Shown here in pieces: positions 1 to 9,689 of a stretch of DNA of 64,000 bases (the first letter of the stretch is position 1; each line of letters begins with the position of its first letter). The DNA is taken from NCBI GenBank assembly GCA_002441005.1, contig DJWO01000001.1:78451-142450 (forward strand). The letters run 5' to 3'. Both the position numbers and the translations under genes were made by a program. The DNA is from Candidatus Aminicenantes bacterium UBA6228 (GTDB lineage: Bacteria > Acidobacteriota > Aminicenantia > Aminicenantales > Saccharicenantaceae). The notes under the pieces were generated by a model. The model made no database searches. It was not told where the DNA came from and was given only the letters and a program-made list of their open reading frames with translations.

Positions 1-903
1 TCAGGCAGCCTTGAGAAAAGCCTCAAACGCCTCGAAAGCCGGCTGGGCCTGAACCTGTCGCTGCGGGGTGATAAGCTGATTCTTGAAGGTTCGCCGGAAA
101 AAGTCAAGCTGGCCAGAAAGTTCTTTGATAGGCTGCAGGAGCTCGAAGACAAAGGTTTTCATTTAAGAGAAGATGATTTTCAGATAGCTCTTGACTTCAT
201 GGAAGAAAATCACGGACAACTCGAAGATTATGCTCCAGCTGAGTCTCTCTGCCTTCAGCGGAAATCTGTTGCTCCCAAGAGCCTGAACCAGAAAGATTAT
301 ATGGAAGCAATCAAAGACTATGACCTGGTCTTTGGCATTGGTCCAGCCGGTACCGGTAAAACTTATCTGGCCATGGCTTTAGCCCTGTCCTATTTGCAGA
401 GCAAGCAGGTTAACCGCATCATCCTGACCAGGCCGGCGGTTGAAGCCGGGGAAAAGCTTGGCTTTTTGCCTGGTGATATGTTTCAAAAAGTTAATCCTTA
501 CCTGAGGCCGCTATATGATGCCTTATTTGATCTGACCTCCTATGAACAGGCCAACCGTCTGATCGAAAAAGGCGTTATTGAGATTGCCCCTTTAGCTTAT
601 ATGAGAGGGCGCACCTTGAACAATGCTTTTGTCATTCTGGACGAAGCTCAAAATACCAGCCGCGAACAGATGAAAATGATTCTGACCAGGCTGGGGTTTG
701 ATTCCAAACTGGTGGTAACAGCTGATATCACCCAGATCGATCTGCCTCAGCCCAGGAAATCGGGTGTGCTGCAAGCCATTAAAGTCCTGTCTTCGATTAA
801 GGAGATTGCTTTCGTTTACTTTACCGAGAAAGATGTGGTCCGTCACCCCTTAGTGGCCAGGATCATCAAGGCCTATGCCAGGTCAGAAGCTCAATCACTT
901 TAA
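1..903 (+). CDS. phoH: PhoH family P-loop ATPase (5' end missing)
   Basis: Reading frame 1 is open from the first base, so the gene begins upstream of the window; the ATG at 199 is internal. The first ~65 visible residues form a small basic alpha/beta region typical of the N-terminal, KH-like part of PhoH-like (PhoH/YbeZ) proteins. The ATPase domain has Walker A GPAGTGKT (bases 340-363) and Walker B VILDEAQ (about 631-651). YbeZ-type PhoH proteins usually sit with YbeY and are linked to rRNA processing. Here ybeY lies two genes downstream in the same operon, which supports that role. The 300 visible residues suggest only about 20-40 are missing. Confidence 0.93.
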   Translation, partial: SGSLEKSLKRLESRLGLNLSLRGDKLILEGSPEKVKLARKFFDRLQELEDKGFHLREDDFQIALDFMEENHGQLEDYAPAESLCLQRKSVAPKSLNQKDYMEAIKDYDLVFGIGPAGTGKTYLAMALALSYLQSKQVNRIILTRPAVEAGEKLGFLPGDMFQKVNPYLRPLYDALFDLTSYEQANRLIEKGVIEIAPLAYMRGRTLNNAFVILDEAQNTSREQMKMILTRLGFDSKLVVTADITQIDLPQPRKSGVLQAIKVLSSIKEIAFVYFTEKDVVRHPLVARIIKAYARSEAQSL

Positions 904-915
904 TTATAAAATCAG

Positions 916-3309
916 ATGAAAATTATTCAGTTTCGCCAGTTCCGCCTGTTTAAGAGCGATGAAATTATACCTTTCCGGAAAAAGACTCCACCTGGCCTCA
1001 AAGAAAAACTTTCCTGGCTTAAAAAGACCGTCTCCAGCCCATTTTTTTATATAGCTATTTTTTCCCTTTTGCTGTCCTTTGTCATTTCTTTTTTCCCGGC
1101 CAGGCCTTTGCCTTTACCCGGGGTCGGGGAAATTGCCGCTAAGGATATTACCTCTCCGCTTGAACTTACTATTGAGGATGTGCAGGCCACTGAAAAAAGA
1201 AGAAGTCAGGCTGAAGGTTTAGTCCCGCCTGTTTATTTTTACAATCAGAGAATTATCTCCAGTGTCCAGGAAAAAATAAGGCAGATGTTTGCCCTCGGGC
1301 GGGCAGCAGCCGCCGGTCAGGCGCCCGGCACCGTTCAGAATTTACAGGCATCCCTGTCAGAAAACCTGGCTATTGACCTTGACCAGCAGGCGCTTGATCA
1401 GCTGCTCAAGTTAAAGTTCCCGGTTGAGCTGGAAAATCTTTCCACGCAGATCATGGCTTCTATCCTGAACCAGGAGATTGTCCTGTCACGTGAATTGATG
1501 AACCACGGCGAGTTAGAAACCGGACTCCTGGTTATTAAAGGCCAGGAAGAAAGATTGTTAAAAGCGGGAGAGATTATTGATCTGAAAGAAGCCAGACAGC
1601 AACTCCTGTCTGAAATTGAAGCCCTGGAATTGCCGGCCCGAACCAAGCTTATTCTTCAATCCTGGCTGCCGGCCTTTCTCTCCCCGACTATCAGTTATGA
1701 TCAGACCGAAACTGAAGCCAGAAAACTCAAAATTAGAAATTCAGTTGAACCTGTCTTTTATACTATCAAAAAAGGCAAGGTCATTATCAGAAAAGGCGAT
1801 GAGGTAACCTCAGAAAGCCTCAAGCAAATTATGCTGATTAATCAGGAAATCAGCCAGCGGCCTAACTGGCTGTTTAATTTCTCTGGCCTGGCTATTTTAT
1901 ACTTTATCTTTTTCTATTTTATCTGGCTGGTCATCCAGACAGCCTCAAGAGCTGAAAAAAAACTATCCATCTTAGTCATGATGGGCTTGACCCTTTTTCT
2001 GAGTTTTCTGGCCACCAAAGCCAGTCTTTTCCTGGCTGAAGCCTTAAGCACTTCGGCAGCCCTTGTTACCCTGGAAAAAGAAGCCCTGGTCTTTGCTTAC
2101 CCGCTGCAATTTGGTGCCTTTCTCATTACCCTGGCCGCTTCAGCCGAGACAGCTGTCGTCTATTGTGTTATTAATAGCCTGCTTACCGGTTATCTGCTTA
2201 ACGGCGATTATTTCTTAATTATCTTCATTCTTCTGGGCGGAGTCTCCATTATTTATGGCCTCAAGTACTTTTTCCCGCAGAGCCGCAGTTCTGTCTTAAA
2301 AACCGGGTTGATGATCCTGGCTCCTTTCCAGATCATCCTGGTCTTAATCTTCCATCTGATCAAACAGAGCTTTGAGAATCTTTCCTTTTTAGGCACAGAA
2401 ATAGTAAGCGCCCTTGTTGGCGGATTACTCAGCGCCGCTATTGCTTATGTTCTAATGCCGGTCTTTGAAAGTATTTTTGGCTTTCTAACGCCCTCCAAGC
2501 TGTTTGAACTCAGCAATTCCGACCTGCCCATTTTCCGCCGTTTAGCTCTGGAGGCTCCAGGCACTTATCATCATTCTCTGATTGTAGCTACTCTGGCTGA
2601 AAAGGCAGCGGAAATCATCAAAGCAGATTCAGTTCTGGTCAGAGCTGGCGGGCTTTACCATGATCTCGGCAAACTGAAACGGCCTGAATACTTCAGCGAA
2701 AATCAGACTCCTGGTTATGATATTCACCGCGAGCTGACTCCGTCGCTCAGCACCCTGGTCATCATCAATCATGTCCGGGACGGAGTGGAAATGGCCAGGA
2801 AACTCAGATTGCCCAGGAGGATTATTGATCTTATTGCCCAGCACCACGGGACCTCAGTTGTCCGCTATTTCTTTCATAAAGCCAAAGAAAAATATGATCC
2901 TGAGCTGCATAAAATCGAGGCCGAGGATTTCCGTTATCCAGGCCCTCTGCCCAAAAGCAAAGAAGCCGGCCTGATCCTGCTGGCCGATTCGGTGGAGGCC
3001 GCGGCCAGAAGCCTTAAATCTCCAACCAGAGAAAACCTCAAGCGGGTCATTACCGAGATTTTCAATGCTCACCTTCAGGATGGCCAGCTGGATGAATGCG
3101 GTTTTTCTCTCAAGGATTTACACGCGATTGCCAATTCTTACCTGACTACTCTTTATGCTATTTATCATCCACGCCCAACCTACCCGGGCTTTGATTTCGA
3201 AAAAAAAGCTGAAAAAACCGATAAAGATAAAAAAGAAGAAGTGAAAAAAAACAATGGTCATAATAATAAACCAGCTGAAGAAAAGACCGCTACCTCGAAA
3301 AAGAATTAA
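916..3309 (+). CDS. pgpH: PgpH-like 7TM-HD cyclic-di-AMP phosphodiesterase
   Basis: This is a 797-residue membrane protein. It has one N-terminal membrane helix (about 43-62) and a large extracytoplasmic domain (about 65-310, the 7TMR-HDED type). A block of seven hydrophobic helices (about 313-535) and a cytoplasmic HD phosphohydrolase domain follow. The metal-binding pair H582-D583 is in GLYHDLGK, with further histidines in TYHHS and AQHHG. Family members such as Listeria PgpH hydrolyse c-di-AMP; that substrate is inferred here, because no diadenylate cyclase is in the window. The gene starts 12 bases after phoH, and the lysine/glutamate-rich tail overlaps the next gene by 56 bases. Confidence 0.9.
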   Translation: MKIIQFRQFRLFKSDEIIPFRKKTPPGLKEKLSWLKKTVSSPFFYIAIFSLLLSFVISFFPARPLPLPGVGEIAAKDITSPLELTIEDVQATEKRRSQAEGLVPPVYFYNQRIISSVQEKIRQMFALGRAAAAGQAPGTVQNLQASLSENLAIDLDQQALDQLLKLKFPVELENLSTQIMASILNQEIVLSRELMNHGELETGLLVIKGQEERLLKAGEIIDLKEARQQLLSEIEALELPARTKLILQSWLPAFLSPTISYDQTETEARKLKIRNSVEPVFYTIKKGKVIIRKGDEVTSESLKQIMLINQEISQRPNWLFNFSGLAILYFIFFYFIWLVIQTASRAEKKLSILVMMGLTLFLSFLATKASLFLAEALSTSAALVTLEKEALVFAYPLQFGAFLITLAASAETAVVYCVINSLLTGYLLNGDYFLIIFILLGGVSIIYGLKYFFPQSRSSVLKTGLMILAPFQIILVLIFHLIKQSFENLSFLGTEIVSALVGGLLSAAIAYVLMPVFESIFGFLTPSKLFELSNSDLPIFRRLALEAPGTYHHSLIVATLAEKAAEIIKADSVLVRAGGLYHDLGKLKRPEYFSENQTPGYDIHRELTPSLSTLVIINHVRDGVEMARKLRLPRRIIDLIAQHHGTSVVRYFFHKAKEKYDPELHKIEAEDFRYPGPLPKSKEAGLILLADSVEAAARSLKSPTRENLKRVITEIFNAHLQDGQLDECGFSLKDLHAIANSYLTTLYAIYHPRPTYPGFDFEKKAEKTDKDKKEEVKKNNGHNNKPAEEKTATSKKN

Positions 3310-3703
3310 AGACCTGCTGGAGAGGTTAAGCCTGAAATATAAAAGGCAGCGGGCAGAGGTAGCCGTCAGTCTTGTGGGTCCGCAGACTATGCGCCAGCTT
3401 AACCGGAAATACCGGCATCAGGACAAGCCAACTGATGTGCTGAGCTTTACCATGAATGAACAGGGACCGGACGGCCAGTATTATTTAGGCGATATCATTA
3501 TCTGTCCGCAAGTTGCCAGCCGTCAGGCCAAACAGCAGGGCCATTCACTCAGCCGCGAGCTGGAGATCCTGGCTATTCATGGTTATCTCCATCTGCTGGG
3601 CTTTGAACATGGGGCCGGTCTGGAAGAAGAAGATGAAAAGGTCAGGTTACAGCTGCTAAAAAATTATAAGCCAGAACCAGGCCAAAGGCGGGTGACCAGA
3701 TGA
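3254..3703 (+). CDS. ybeY: Endoribonuclease / rRNA maturation factor YbeY
   Basis: This 149-residue protein has the UPF0054 signature HGYLHLLGFEH, with the three zinc-ligand histidines H109, H113 and H119. YbeY is a single-strand RNase acting in 16S rRNA 3'-end maturation and ribosome quality control. Its length is normal for the family. The first ATG lies inside the 3' end of pgpH, giving a 56-base overlap, and its stop overlaps the next start as ATGA. Translational coupling in the phoH-pgpH-ybeY-corC-era operon is therefore likely. No strong Shine-Dalgarno precedes the chosen ATG, so the exact start is less sure than the identity. Confidence 0.93.
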   Translation: MVIIINQLKKRPLPRKRIKDLLERLSLKYKRQRAEVAVSLVGPQTMRQLNRKYRHQDKPTDVLSFTMNEQGPDGQYYLGDIIICPQVASRQAKQQGHSLSRELEILAIHGYLHLLGFEHGAGLEEEDEKVRLQLLKNYKPEPGQRRVTR

Positions 3704-4962
3704 GACCACCTCCTCTGGAACTGGCTGGCCTTCTGCTCAGCGCCTTGCTTTGTTTTCTTCTGTCTCTCTTTTACATTATTGTCTCCTATTACTCCCGCCT
3801 CGGTTTTTCCCGCCTGCTTGGCCAGGTCAAGACCGAAACCAAACAAAAGGTCCTTGATCATTACGATGAACTGAAAATCGCCGTTGATTATGCCCGGATG
3901 TTTTTCTTTCTGGCTTTTATAGTTTATGTTTATCTTCTCTGGCCAAAAGTTAGTCTCTGGCCCTTGTGGCTTTTTCTCGGTCTGGCCGCCGGTTATTTGA
4001 TTCTTTTTGATTATTTGCCACGGCTGGCCTTCTATCTGGTAAAGGAACACGGCCTTGGTATTTTTTTGCCGGCCTTACGTGGTCTCATCTGGCTGCTGAC
4101 TCCGGCCCTGATCCTGCCTCGCTTCTGGTTGAAAAAGGAAGAACTGAGGCAGGCGGCTGATCGTAGCCATGAAACTTCTGATCAAGAGATAGACACTTTC
4201 ATTGATGAAGCCACCGAGGAAGGCATCATTGAAAAAGATCAGAATGAACTCCTGCGAGGAGTGGTCGAATTCGGAGACCGGACTGTCCGGGAAATCATGA
4301 CCCCCCGGACAAAAATTATAGCCATTGAGCGGGGAACAACCATCCGGGAGCTAAAAGAGCTGATCGTCCGGGAAAAATATTCCAGAATTCCTGTCTATAA
4401 AGACCGTCTTGATAATATCGAAGGCATGGTCATAGCCAAGGATCTGCTGGAATATACTGACGGACAGCAGGCCGGTCGCCAGATTGATTTTCTGGTCAGG
4501 CAGGTGATGTTTGTACCGGAAACGATGCAGGTCAAAGACCTGCTCAAAGAATTTAAAAAGGTCAGGCAAAAAATAGCCATGGTCGTTGATGAATACGGCG
4601 GCGTAGCCGGCCTGGTAACAATGGAAGATCTTCTGGAGGAGATTGTCGGAGATATCCAGGATGAATATGATATTGAAGAACCACAGATTATCGTTGAGAA
4701 GCCTGACTCCTATCTCGTCGGGGGTGAAACTGAAATAGAAGACCTGGAAGAGATTTTGAAGGCAGATCTGGCTGAAGACAATTATCTGACAGTCAACGGC
4801 CTGCTCAATCAATGTCTGGGGCGGCTGCCCCGGCCGGGAGAAAAAGTGAAAATAGGCGAATTCAATTTTGAAGTCCTGGAAGTTAATGACAAGAGTATTA
4901 AAAGAGTCCGGCTGACCAGAAACCCCTCTGGGGCTCAAAACGGAACTGATCAGAAGGAGTAA
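3700..4962 (+). CDS. CorC/HlyC family CBS-domain membrane protein
   Basis: This 420-residue protein has about four hydrophobic helices in the first 140 residues. The region is shorter and more divergent than a standard DUF21/CNNM domain. A cytoplasmic CBS pair follows (about 195-330, with REIMTPRTKI and VVDEYGGVAGLVTMEDLLEEIVGDI). A CorC_HlyC ligand-binding domain closes it (about 345-412). Relatives are implicated in Mg2+/Co2+ efflux and are often named haemolysin C homologues. The start overlaps the ybeY stop by four bases (ATGA), and era follows after six bases. A corC-type gene beside ybeY is a widely conserved arrangement. The transported ion cannot be read from the sequence. Confidence 0.88.
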   Translation: MRPPPLELAGLLLSALLCFLLSLFYIIVSYYSRLGFSRLLGQVKTETKQKVLDHYDELKIAVDYARMFFFLAFIVYVYLLWPKVSLWPLWLFLGLAAGYLILFDYLPRLAFYLVKEHGLGIFLPALRGLIWLLTPALILPRFWLKKEELRQAADRSHETSDQEIDTFIDEATEEGIIEKDQNELLRGVVEFGDRTVREIMTPRTKIIAIERGTTIRELKELIVREKYSRIPVYKDRLDNIEGMVIAKDLLEYTDGQQAGRQIDFLVRQVMFVPETMQVKDLLKEFKKVRQKIAMVVDEYGGVAGLVTMEDLLEEIVGDIQDEYDIEEPQIIVEKPDSYLVGGETEIEDLEEILKADLAEDNYLTVNGLLNQCLGRLPRPGEKVKIGEFNFEVLEVNDKSIKRVRLTRNPSGAQNGTDQKE

Positions 4963-4968
4963 GCAGGC

Positions 4969-5943
4969 ATGCCAGCCAGAAAAAAAGAGAAAAAGAGCCA
5001 GTTTCGGACCGGTTATGTAGCTCTGGTTGGAAGACCAAATAGCGGCAAATCAACCCTGCTTAATACCCTGATCGGCCAGAAAATTGCCATCGTTTCCAAT
5101 AAGCCTCAGACCACCAGAATCAGTTTGCTGGGGATTAAGACTACCAGCCGCGGTCAGATTATTTTTGTTGATAATCCCGGTATTCATAAGCCTTTGCATC
5201 TGATGAACAGAAGAATGATGAATTATGTTTATTCTTCGCTGGAAACAGCTGATCTGATTCTGCTCCTGATCGAAGCCAATAAAAAATTCGGCCAGGGCGA
5301 TAGATATGTCCTCGAAATCTTGAAAAAGGTCAAGACGCCGGTTTTTCTCTTGATTAACAAGATTGACCTGGTTAAAAAGGATAGACTATTGCCCGTCATT
5401 GATAAATACAAAGATCTTTTCCCTTTTCGTGAAATCATTCCCATCTCGGCTCTTAAGGGCGACAATCTTGACCTCCTGGAAAACTTAATCTATGACTATT
5501 TACCGCAGGCCGAAAAAATATACTCGGATGAAGAGATAACCGATCAATCAGAAAGATTCCTGCTGTCAGAAATAATCAGAGAGAAAATCTTAAATCTGGT
5601 GGAAGAAGAATTGCCCTATACTACCGCTGTGGTCATCCGCTCGATTGAGCGGCCTCAGGCGGCGGATAGCGCTCTGGAGGGGGAAGAAAGTTCCGGACCA
5701 AGTTCATCAGGGAACCAGCCTCTGACCAGGATCAAAGCCGATATCCTGGTCGAAAGGGAAAATCACAAGGGTATTATCATCGGGCGCCAGGGCGGAATGA
5801 TCAAGACCATCGGCACCCAGGCTCGAAAAGAAATAGAAGACATTCTGGAAAGCCGGGTCTTCCTCGAGTTAAGCGTCAGAGTAAGAGAAAAATGGCGTGA
5901 TTCAGAAGAAGTCCTTGACCTGATTGAAGAGCAAAAAGAATAA
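4969..5943 (+). CDS. era: GTPase Era, 16S rRNA-binding
   Basis: The 324-residue protein has the full set of G motifs. They are GRPNSGKS (21-28), the switch-I KPQTTR, DNPG, NKID and SALKG. A C-terminal KH RNA-binding domain contains GIIIGRQGGMIK. Era binds the 3' end of 16S rRNA during 30S assembly. It is the last gene of the phoH operon and has a GGAG ribosome site ten bases before its ATG. An oddity is an extra Ser/Gly/Glu-rich loop of roughly 18 residues (about 230-252) just before the KH strand KADILVERE. Escherichia coli and Bacillus Era have only a short turn there. Confidence 0.95.
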   Translation: MPARKKEKKSQFRTGYVALVGRPNSGKSTLLNTLIGQKIAIVSNKPQTTRISLLGIKTTSRGQIIFVDNPGIHKPLHLMNRRMMNYVYSSLETADLILLLIEANKKFGQGDRYVLEILKKVKTPVFLLINKIDLVKKDRLLPVIDKYKDLFPFREIIPISALKGDNLDLLENLIYDYLPQAEKIYSDEEITDQSERFLLSEIIREKILNLVEEELPYTTAVVIRSIERPQAADSALEGEESSGPSSSGNQPLTRIKADILVERENHKGIIIGRQGGMIKTIGTQARKEIEDILESRVFLELSVRVREKWRDSEEVLDLIEEQKE

Positions 5944-6046
5944 AGCTGAATTAATATTGTCAAAGTTCAAAGCCAGGAACAGTCAATCTTAACTCCTGCT
6001 TATTGACAACTTTCTTGTTTGATGAGAAAATTCTAATCCTTCCGGT

Positions 6047-6123
6047 GGTGAGTGTAGCTCAACGGTTAGAGCACTGGACTGTGGATCCAGTGGTTGGGGG
6101 TTCGATTCCCCTCACTCACCCCA
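6047..6123 (+). tRNA. tRNA-His (GTG)
   Basis: A complete cloverleaf can be drawn. The acceptor stem is GTGAGTG/CACTCAC (6048-6054 and 6113-6119). The anticodon loop CTGTGGA gives anticodon GTG, and the T-loop is TTCGATT at 6101-6107. An extra 5' G at 6047 opposes C73 (6120), the histidine identity feature. The 3' CCA is encoded at 6121-6123, unlike the other two tRNAs in the window. Confidence 0.97.
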
Positions 6124-6213
6124 GTTCCCATCTATTGAAGCGATTGTTCTTTTCTAACCTTTTCTGCCGGTGATAATTTTAGGATGGCTGTGGCTTCGTT
6201 AGCAGCCAACAGA

Positions 6214-6852
6214 CTAAAAGCCTAAACCTAATAACACCGCCAGGCCATTGTTTTTTATGGATTCACCTTCAAAGCTGGAGGTGGCAATATTGGTCAGCCC
6301 GAGGTGATAGCGGCCTTCGATTGATAGTTTAAACTTCTTGATTTTAGTTTCGATTCCGGCGCCCATGGTCAGGCCGATTTCGGTTTTTTTGTACATATCT
6401 TTTAGATCAATTGATTCGCCCTCTCCGCCGGCCGCCGGGTTGAGAACAGCTTTAGCTCTGGTCAGAAAACCAAAAGAAGGACCAGCCATAATGACCGGCT
6501 TCACCGGCCCGATTTTAACCACCCTCCATTTCAAAAGGAGAAGCCCTTCGAGATAATCAAACTGGTATTGGGCCCGGTATGGAAGATCATCAATATAAAG
6601 ATCAAATTTCGTTCCATAAGGCGCATAGAGAACCTCTGGCTGGATAGCTAAAGGTCCCAGATCAAACGAAACAAAGATCCCGCCCGTAAAGCTGAAGCGG
6701 TTCTTAAACTGAGGCAGATCAGGCATGGCCGGACCGACCTTGAGGCTGGTCAGATTAAACCCGCCTTTAAGGCCAACTGTCATTCCGCCCAGATTGCCCG
6801 CCAGGACCAGTATTAAAAAGTTGACCATAACCAGAGTCAAGATTTTTTTCAT
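6214..6852 (-). CDS. Outer-membrane beta-barrel protein (PorT/OMP_b-brl-like)
   Basis: This 212-residue protein has a clear signal peptide (MKKILTLVMVNFLILVLAG). Alternating amphipathic strands follow from GLKGGFNLT to the C-terminal GLAVLLGLGF. The pattern, including TGGIFVSFDLGPLAIQPEVLYA and GAGIETKIKKFKLSIEGRYHLGL, is that of small eight-stranded outer-membrane barrels. An AGGAGG ribosome site precedes the ATG. It is monocistronic on the minus strand between tRNA-His and the phosphoesterase gene. Function is unknown; such proteins range from structural barrels to assembly factors. Confidence 0.8.
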   Translation of the reverse strand: MKKILTLVMVNFLILVLAGNLGGMTVGLKGGFNLTSLKVGPAMPDLPQFKNRFSFTGGIFVSFDLGPLAIQPEVLYAPYGTKFDLYIDDLPYRAQYQFDYLEGLLLLKWRVVKIGPVKPVIMAGPSFGFLTRAKAVLNPAAGGEGESIDLKDMYKKTEIGLTMGAGIETKIKKFKLSIEGRYHLGLTNIATSSFEGESIKNNGLAVLLGLGF

Positions 6853-6989
6853 CTTGCCCTCCTTCTTCCTCAGGCTTTCCTTAAGCTATTTTCCTTCCGG
6901 TTAATTTAACTTTAAACCATTTTGAGCTTGATTGCCATTAAGATCAGTCAACTCAGGTTGACCGCATCCGGCCGCGCCTCTCCACTTTT

Positions 6990-9689
6990 TCAGTCATCAT
7001 CTGCCTGTTCTAAGGTCACCGCCCAATCCGGATAAGGCACCTCAGGCCCTTTGACTGAATGCCAGATAATTTTATTCAGGACAGTTTCCGGGCAAGCATC
7101 TATTATTTTGAAATTTAACCGGGCAGAAACCAGGGCATTTTTTTTAAGCAGTTGATTCTGGATGTCCTCCGGCCGGGGATTGAGCTCATCCAGCGGAATC
7201 CGGTTGGCCACAGGCATAAACGGCCGGAAATCAGCCTGGCTGGTAAAGCAGTCAAACATAGGACTGGCCGCCGCATCAAACTGATTCATCGGCGTCAGGC
7301 CGAGAATCTGTTCAATTGTCCGGAGGAGACTGGTGGTATTGTAATTAGTCTTAATAACTTCGCCTCTTTTGACATAGGGGCCGGCTAAATAAGCCGTCGT
7401 CCGGTAACCGCTGATATGATCAAAGCCATTTTGAGGGTCATCTTCAATGGCCATAATGACCATTTCGCGCCAGAAATTGCTGTGGCTTAAAGCCTCAATA
7501 ATCTGACCGAAAGCCAGATCATTATCGGCCACGGCCGCCCTGGGTGTCGGCCAGCCAGCCCTGGTTCCGCTGGTATGATCTCCTGGCAGGCAAATGAGGA
7601 CGAGCGATGGCATCTCGCCTTTCTCCTCCCATTTTTTTACCTGACCCTTGATGTATCTGGCTCTCCAGACATCGGGCACATCCAGGTTCCAGCCGACGTA
7701 ATCACGGGAGGTAAAGGCTTCAATAGAGGGCAGGCTGGGTTTACTGCCTATGATCACTTCCCCTTTTTGGTAGAGATATTCTTCCCAGAAATCCTTCCAG
7801 CCGGGCGCCCCGGCCCTGGCCGGATCTTTCCAGCCGCAGTCCGGTCCGGTAAATTCACCAAAATTCCAGATAGTTAGCCCGTGCCGCCGGCAATTATCCC
7901 AGATAAAACCAGTCGGGGCATAGGCTAAGGCATCAACTTCATCTTCTCCCATGCCATCTGGGTAACTGCGTGGCCAGCCGGCAAAAGATTTTTCAAGATA
8001 ATCAGTCCCAAAGGCTGTCGTTGACCACTGGTGCCCATCAGCGCTCAGAATTCCGCTGCAGTAAGTATTGTCCAGAAGAACGAATTCCCGGACCAATTTA
8101 TGCTGATTGGGCGTAACCTCTTCACCAAAGAGGCAAAGAGACGGATTACCATTGCCTTCACCCACATCGCCCAGAATCTGGTCATAACTTCTGTTTTCTT
8201 TAATGATATAAACTACGTGTTTAATTAAAGAAGGTTCGCCAATTCTTTCCGGTACCGGCACTGGTCTCACTCCGGTCCGTGGTCCTTTTAAAGCCTCTTT
8301 GATTCTTTCCCGGTGAAAACCGGCCAGAACCCGGGAGGTCAATGACTTTAATTGTTTTTTGGCTGGCGGTTTAAAAACTGAGACTGAACCCGTGTACTGG
8401 TGGCTGTTAAACCCTGTCATCCCGGTCTTTTCATCGGTCTGCGGGCGGTCGGCCAGCCCTTTAATATTGGCCACCCAGAGCTGACCGCGCTGTTTGTCCC
8501 AGGCTACGACTCCCGGAAACCAGCCAGCGGGAATCAGGCCAGCCAGGCGGGATTTTTTCTTGCCCGGTCTAAAATCAACCACCGCCACTGCATTCTGAGT
8601 ACCATTGGCTACATAGAGCCACCGGCCGTCAGGCGAAAAGCAAAGGGCGTTGGGTGAAGCCCCGAATAAATCAGCCGGGCTTCTTTTAACCCAGATCGTC
8701 TCAACCACCTGATCCCTGGCCGTATCTATGACACTGAGGTTATCAGCGGCGGCATTGGCACAGACTATATATTTCTGGTCAGGAGACAGGGCCAGATCGG
8801 AAGCATGTAATCCGGTTATGATTTCTTTGACCATCTGACCGGAGGCCAGATCAATGACAGAAACCGAGCCTTCACAGGCGAAAAATTTTTCCTGATCAAC
8901 TTTAACCACAGTCCCACGGCCGGCCGGGCCAACTGTATCCCCCGGGCCAGGGCGTCCACCGCCCCAGTTGCTGACATAAGCTTTTGGCCCGAGGAGAATA
9001 ACCTCATAAGGAGCCACACCGACTGGCAGCTGTCTTAAAGTTTCACCGCTTCTGGCCTCAATTTCGAGGAGAGTGTTGGATAGATTGCCGCAAACATAAA
9101 GCTTCTGGCCGTCCTGACTGAGAGCTAAGCCAGCTGGAATTTCTTCTTTCCTTCTGGGAGCACCGGCCGGTGGCAGAACAATAGTCTTAAACGGCTTGAC
9201 CAGGCCATTCTGGTCCACCGAAAAAACCTTGATACTTCCATTGACATTGCTGAGATAAATATAATGTCCATCAGGAGAGAAAATCAGGCCATTATAACTA
9301 AGCTGACCCCTTTTATCAGGTTCAAGTATGTTGGCCGAGGCCGCTCCGGCCGGAGGTTCAGTTTGCCCTTCAGCCGGCAAATTAACTTTTTGCCTGATTT
9401 TTAAATCGTCCGGGTCAATGATAATCAGCTCACTGGTTTTGCCAGAGACTGCCACCAGCCGGCCATCGGGAGAAATGGCCAGCCCCTGAGGCCTCAGAGA
9501 CGGCAATGGCAGGTCTGAGCCATAAGGAGAAACGGTTTGATTAACTGGCACGACCTGACCCTCAGCTGTTATTTCACCGACTTTTTCTTCCGAGATAGCC
9601 GGTTCATCCGGCCGCTGACAGGCCATCGCCAGTAAACCCAGGCTTAAAACCAGGACGGCTAAGTTCCAGAAGCAAGGCTTTGGTTTCAT
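6990..9689 (-). CDS. Secreted lipoprotein: YVTN beta-propeller fused to phosphoesterase
   Basis: This 899-residue protein begins with a lipoprotein signal ending in LLAMACQ. Residues about 50-430 are YVTN/WD-like beta-propeller blades, with repeated ISPDGR, FSPDGHYIYLSN, LSQDGQKLYVCG and FSPDGRWLYVANG. Residues about 475-830 match the phosphoesterase family of acid phosphatases and phospholipase C. The evidence is the entry motif VVYIIKENRSYDQILGD and a later metal-ligand region, DDPQNGFDHISGYR. The substrate could be a phosphate ester or a phospholipid and is not determinable here. A GGAG site precedes the ATG. The gene is divergent from the esterase gene at 9901. Confidence 0.85.
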   Translation of the reverse strand: MKPKPCFWNLAVLVLSLGLLAMACQRPDEPAISEEKVGEITAEGQVVPVNQTVSPYGSDLPLPSLRPQGLAISPDGRLVAVSGKTSELIIIDPDDLKIRQKVNLPAEGQTEPPAGAASANILEPDKRGQLSYNGLIFSPDGHYIYLSNVNGSIKVFSVDQNGLVKPFKTIVLPPAGAPRRKEEIPAGLALSQDGQKLYVCGNLSNTLLEIEARSGETLRQLPVGVAPYEVILLGPKAYVSNWGGGRPGPGDTVGPAGRGTVVKVDQEKFFACEGSVSVIDLASGQMVKEIITGLHASDLALSPDQKYIVCANAAADNLSVIDTARDQVVETIWVKRSPADLFGASPNALCFSPDGRWLYVANGTQNAVAVVDFRPGKKKSRLAGLIPAGWFPGVVAWDKQRGQLWVANIKGLADRPQTDEKTGMTGFNSHQYTGSVSVFKPPAKKQLKSLTSRVLAGFHRERIKEALKGPRTGVRPVPVPERIGEPSLIKHVVYIIKENRSYDQILGDVGEGNGNPSLCLFGEEVTPNQHKLVREFVLLDNTYCSGILSADGHQWSTTAFGTDYLEKSFAGWPRSYPDGMGEDEVDALAYAPTGFIWDNCRRHGLTIWNFGEFTGPDCGWKDPARAGAPGWKDFWEEYLYQKGEVIIGSKPSLPSIEAFTSRDYVGWNLDVPDVWRARYIKGQVKKWEEKGEMPSLVLICLPGDHTSGTRAGWPTPRAAVADNDLAFGQIIEALSHSNFWREMVIMAIEDDPQNGFDHISGYRTTAYLAGPYVKRGEVIKTNYNTTSLLRTIEQILGLTPMNQFDAAASPMFDCFTSQADFRPFMPVANRIPLDELNPRPEDIQNQLLKKNALVSARLNFKIIDACPETVLNKIIWHSVKGPEVPYPDWAVTLEQADDD

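Noticed and set aside
4351..4938. 195-residue open frame antisense to the CBS-domain protein
   Set aside because: It mirrors the CBS-pair coding sequence and has no independent support.
6003..6037. TTGACA and TCTAAT before tRNA-His as a promoter
   Set aside because: The spacing is 23 bases, too long for sigma-70; the tRNA could also be read through from the era operon.
6187..6209. GGCTG/CAGCC hairpin after the beta-barrel gene as a terminator
   Set aside because: Only five or six pairs with mismatches and no proper T-tract on the minus strand.
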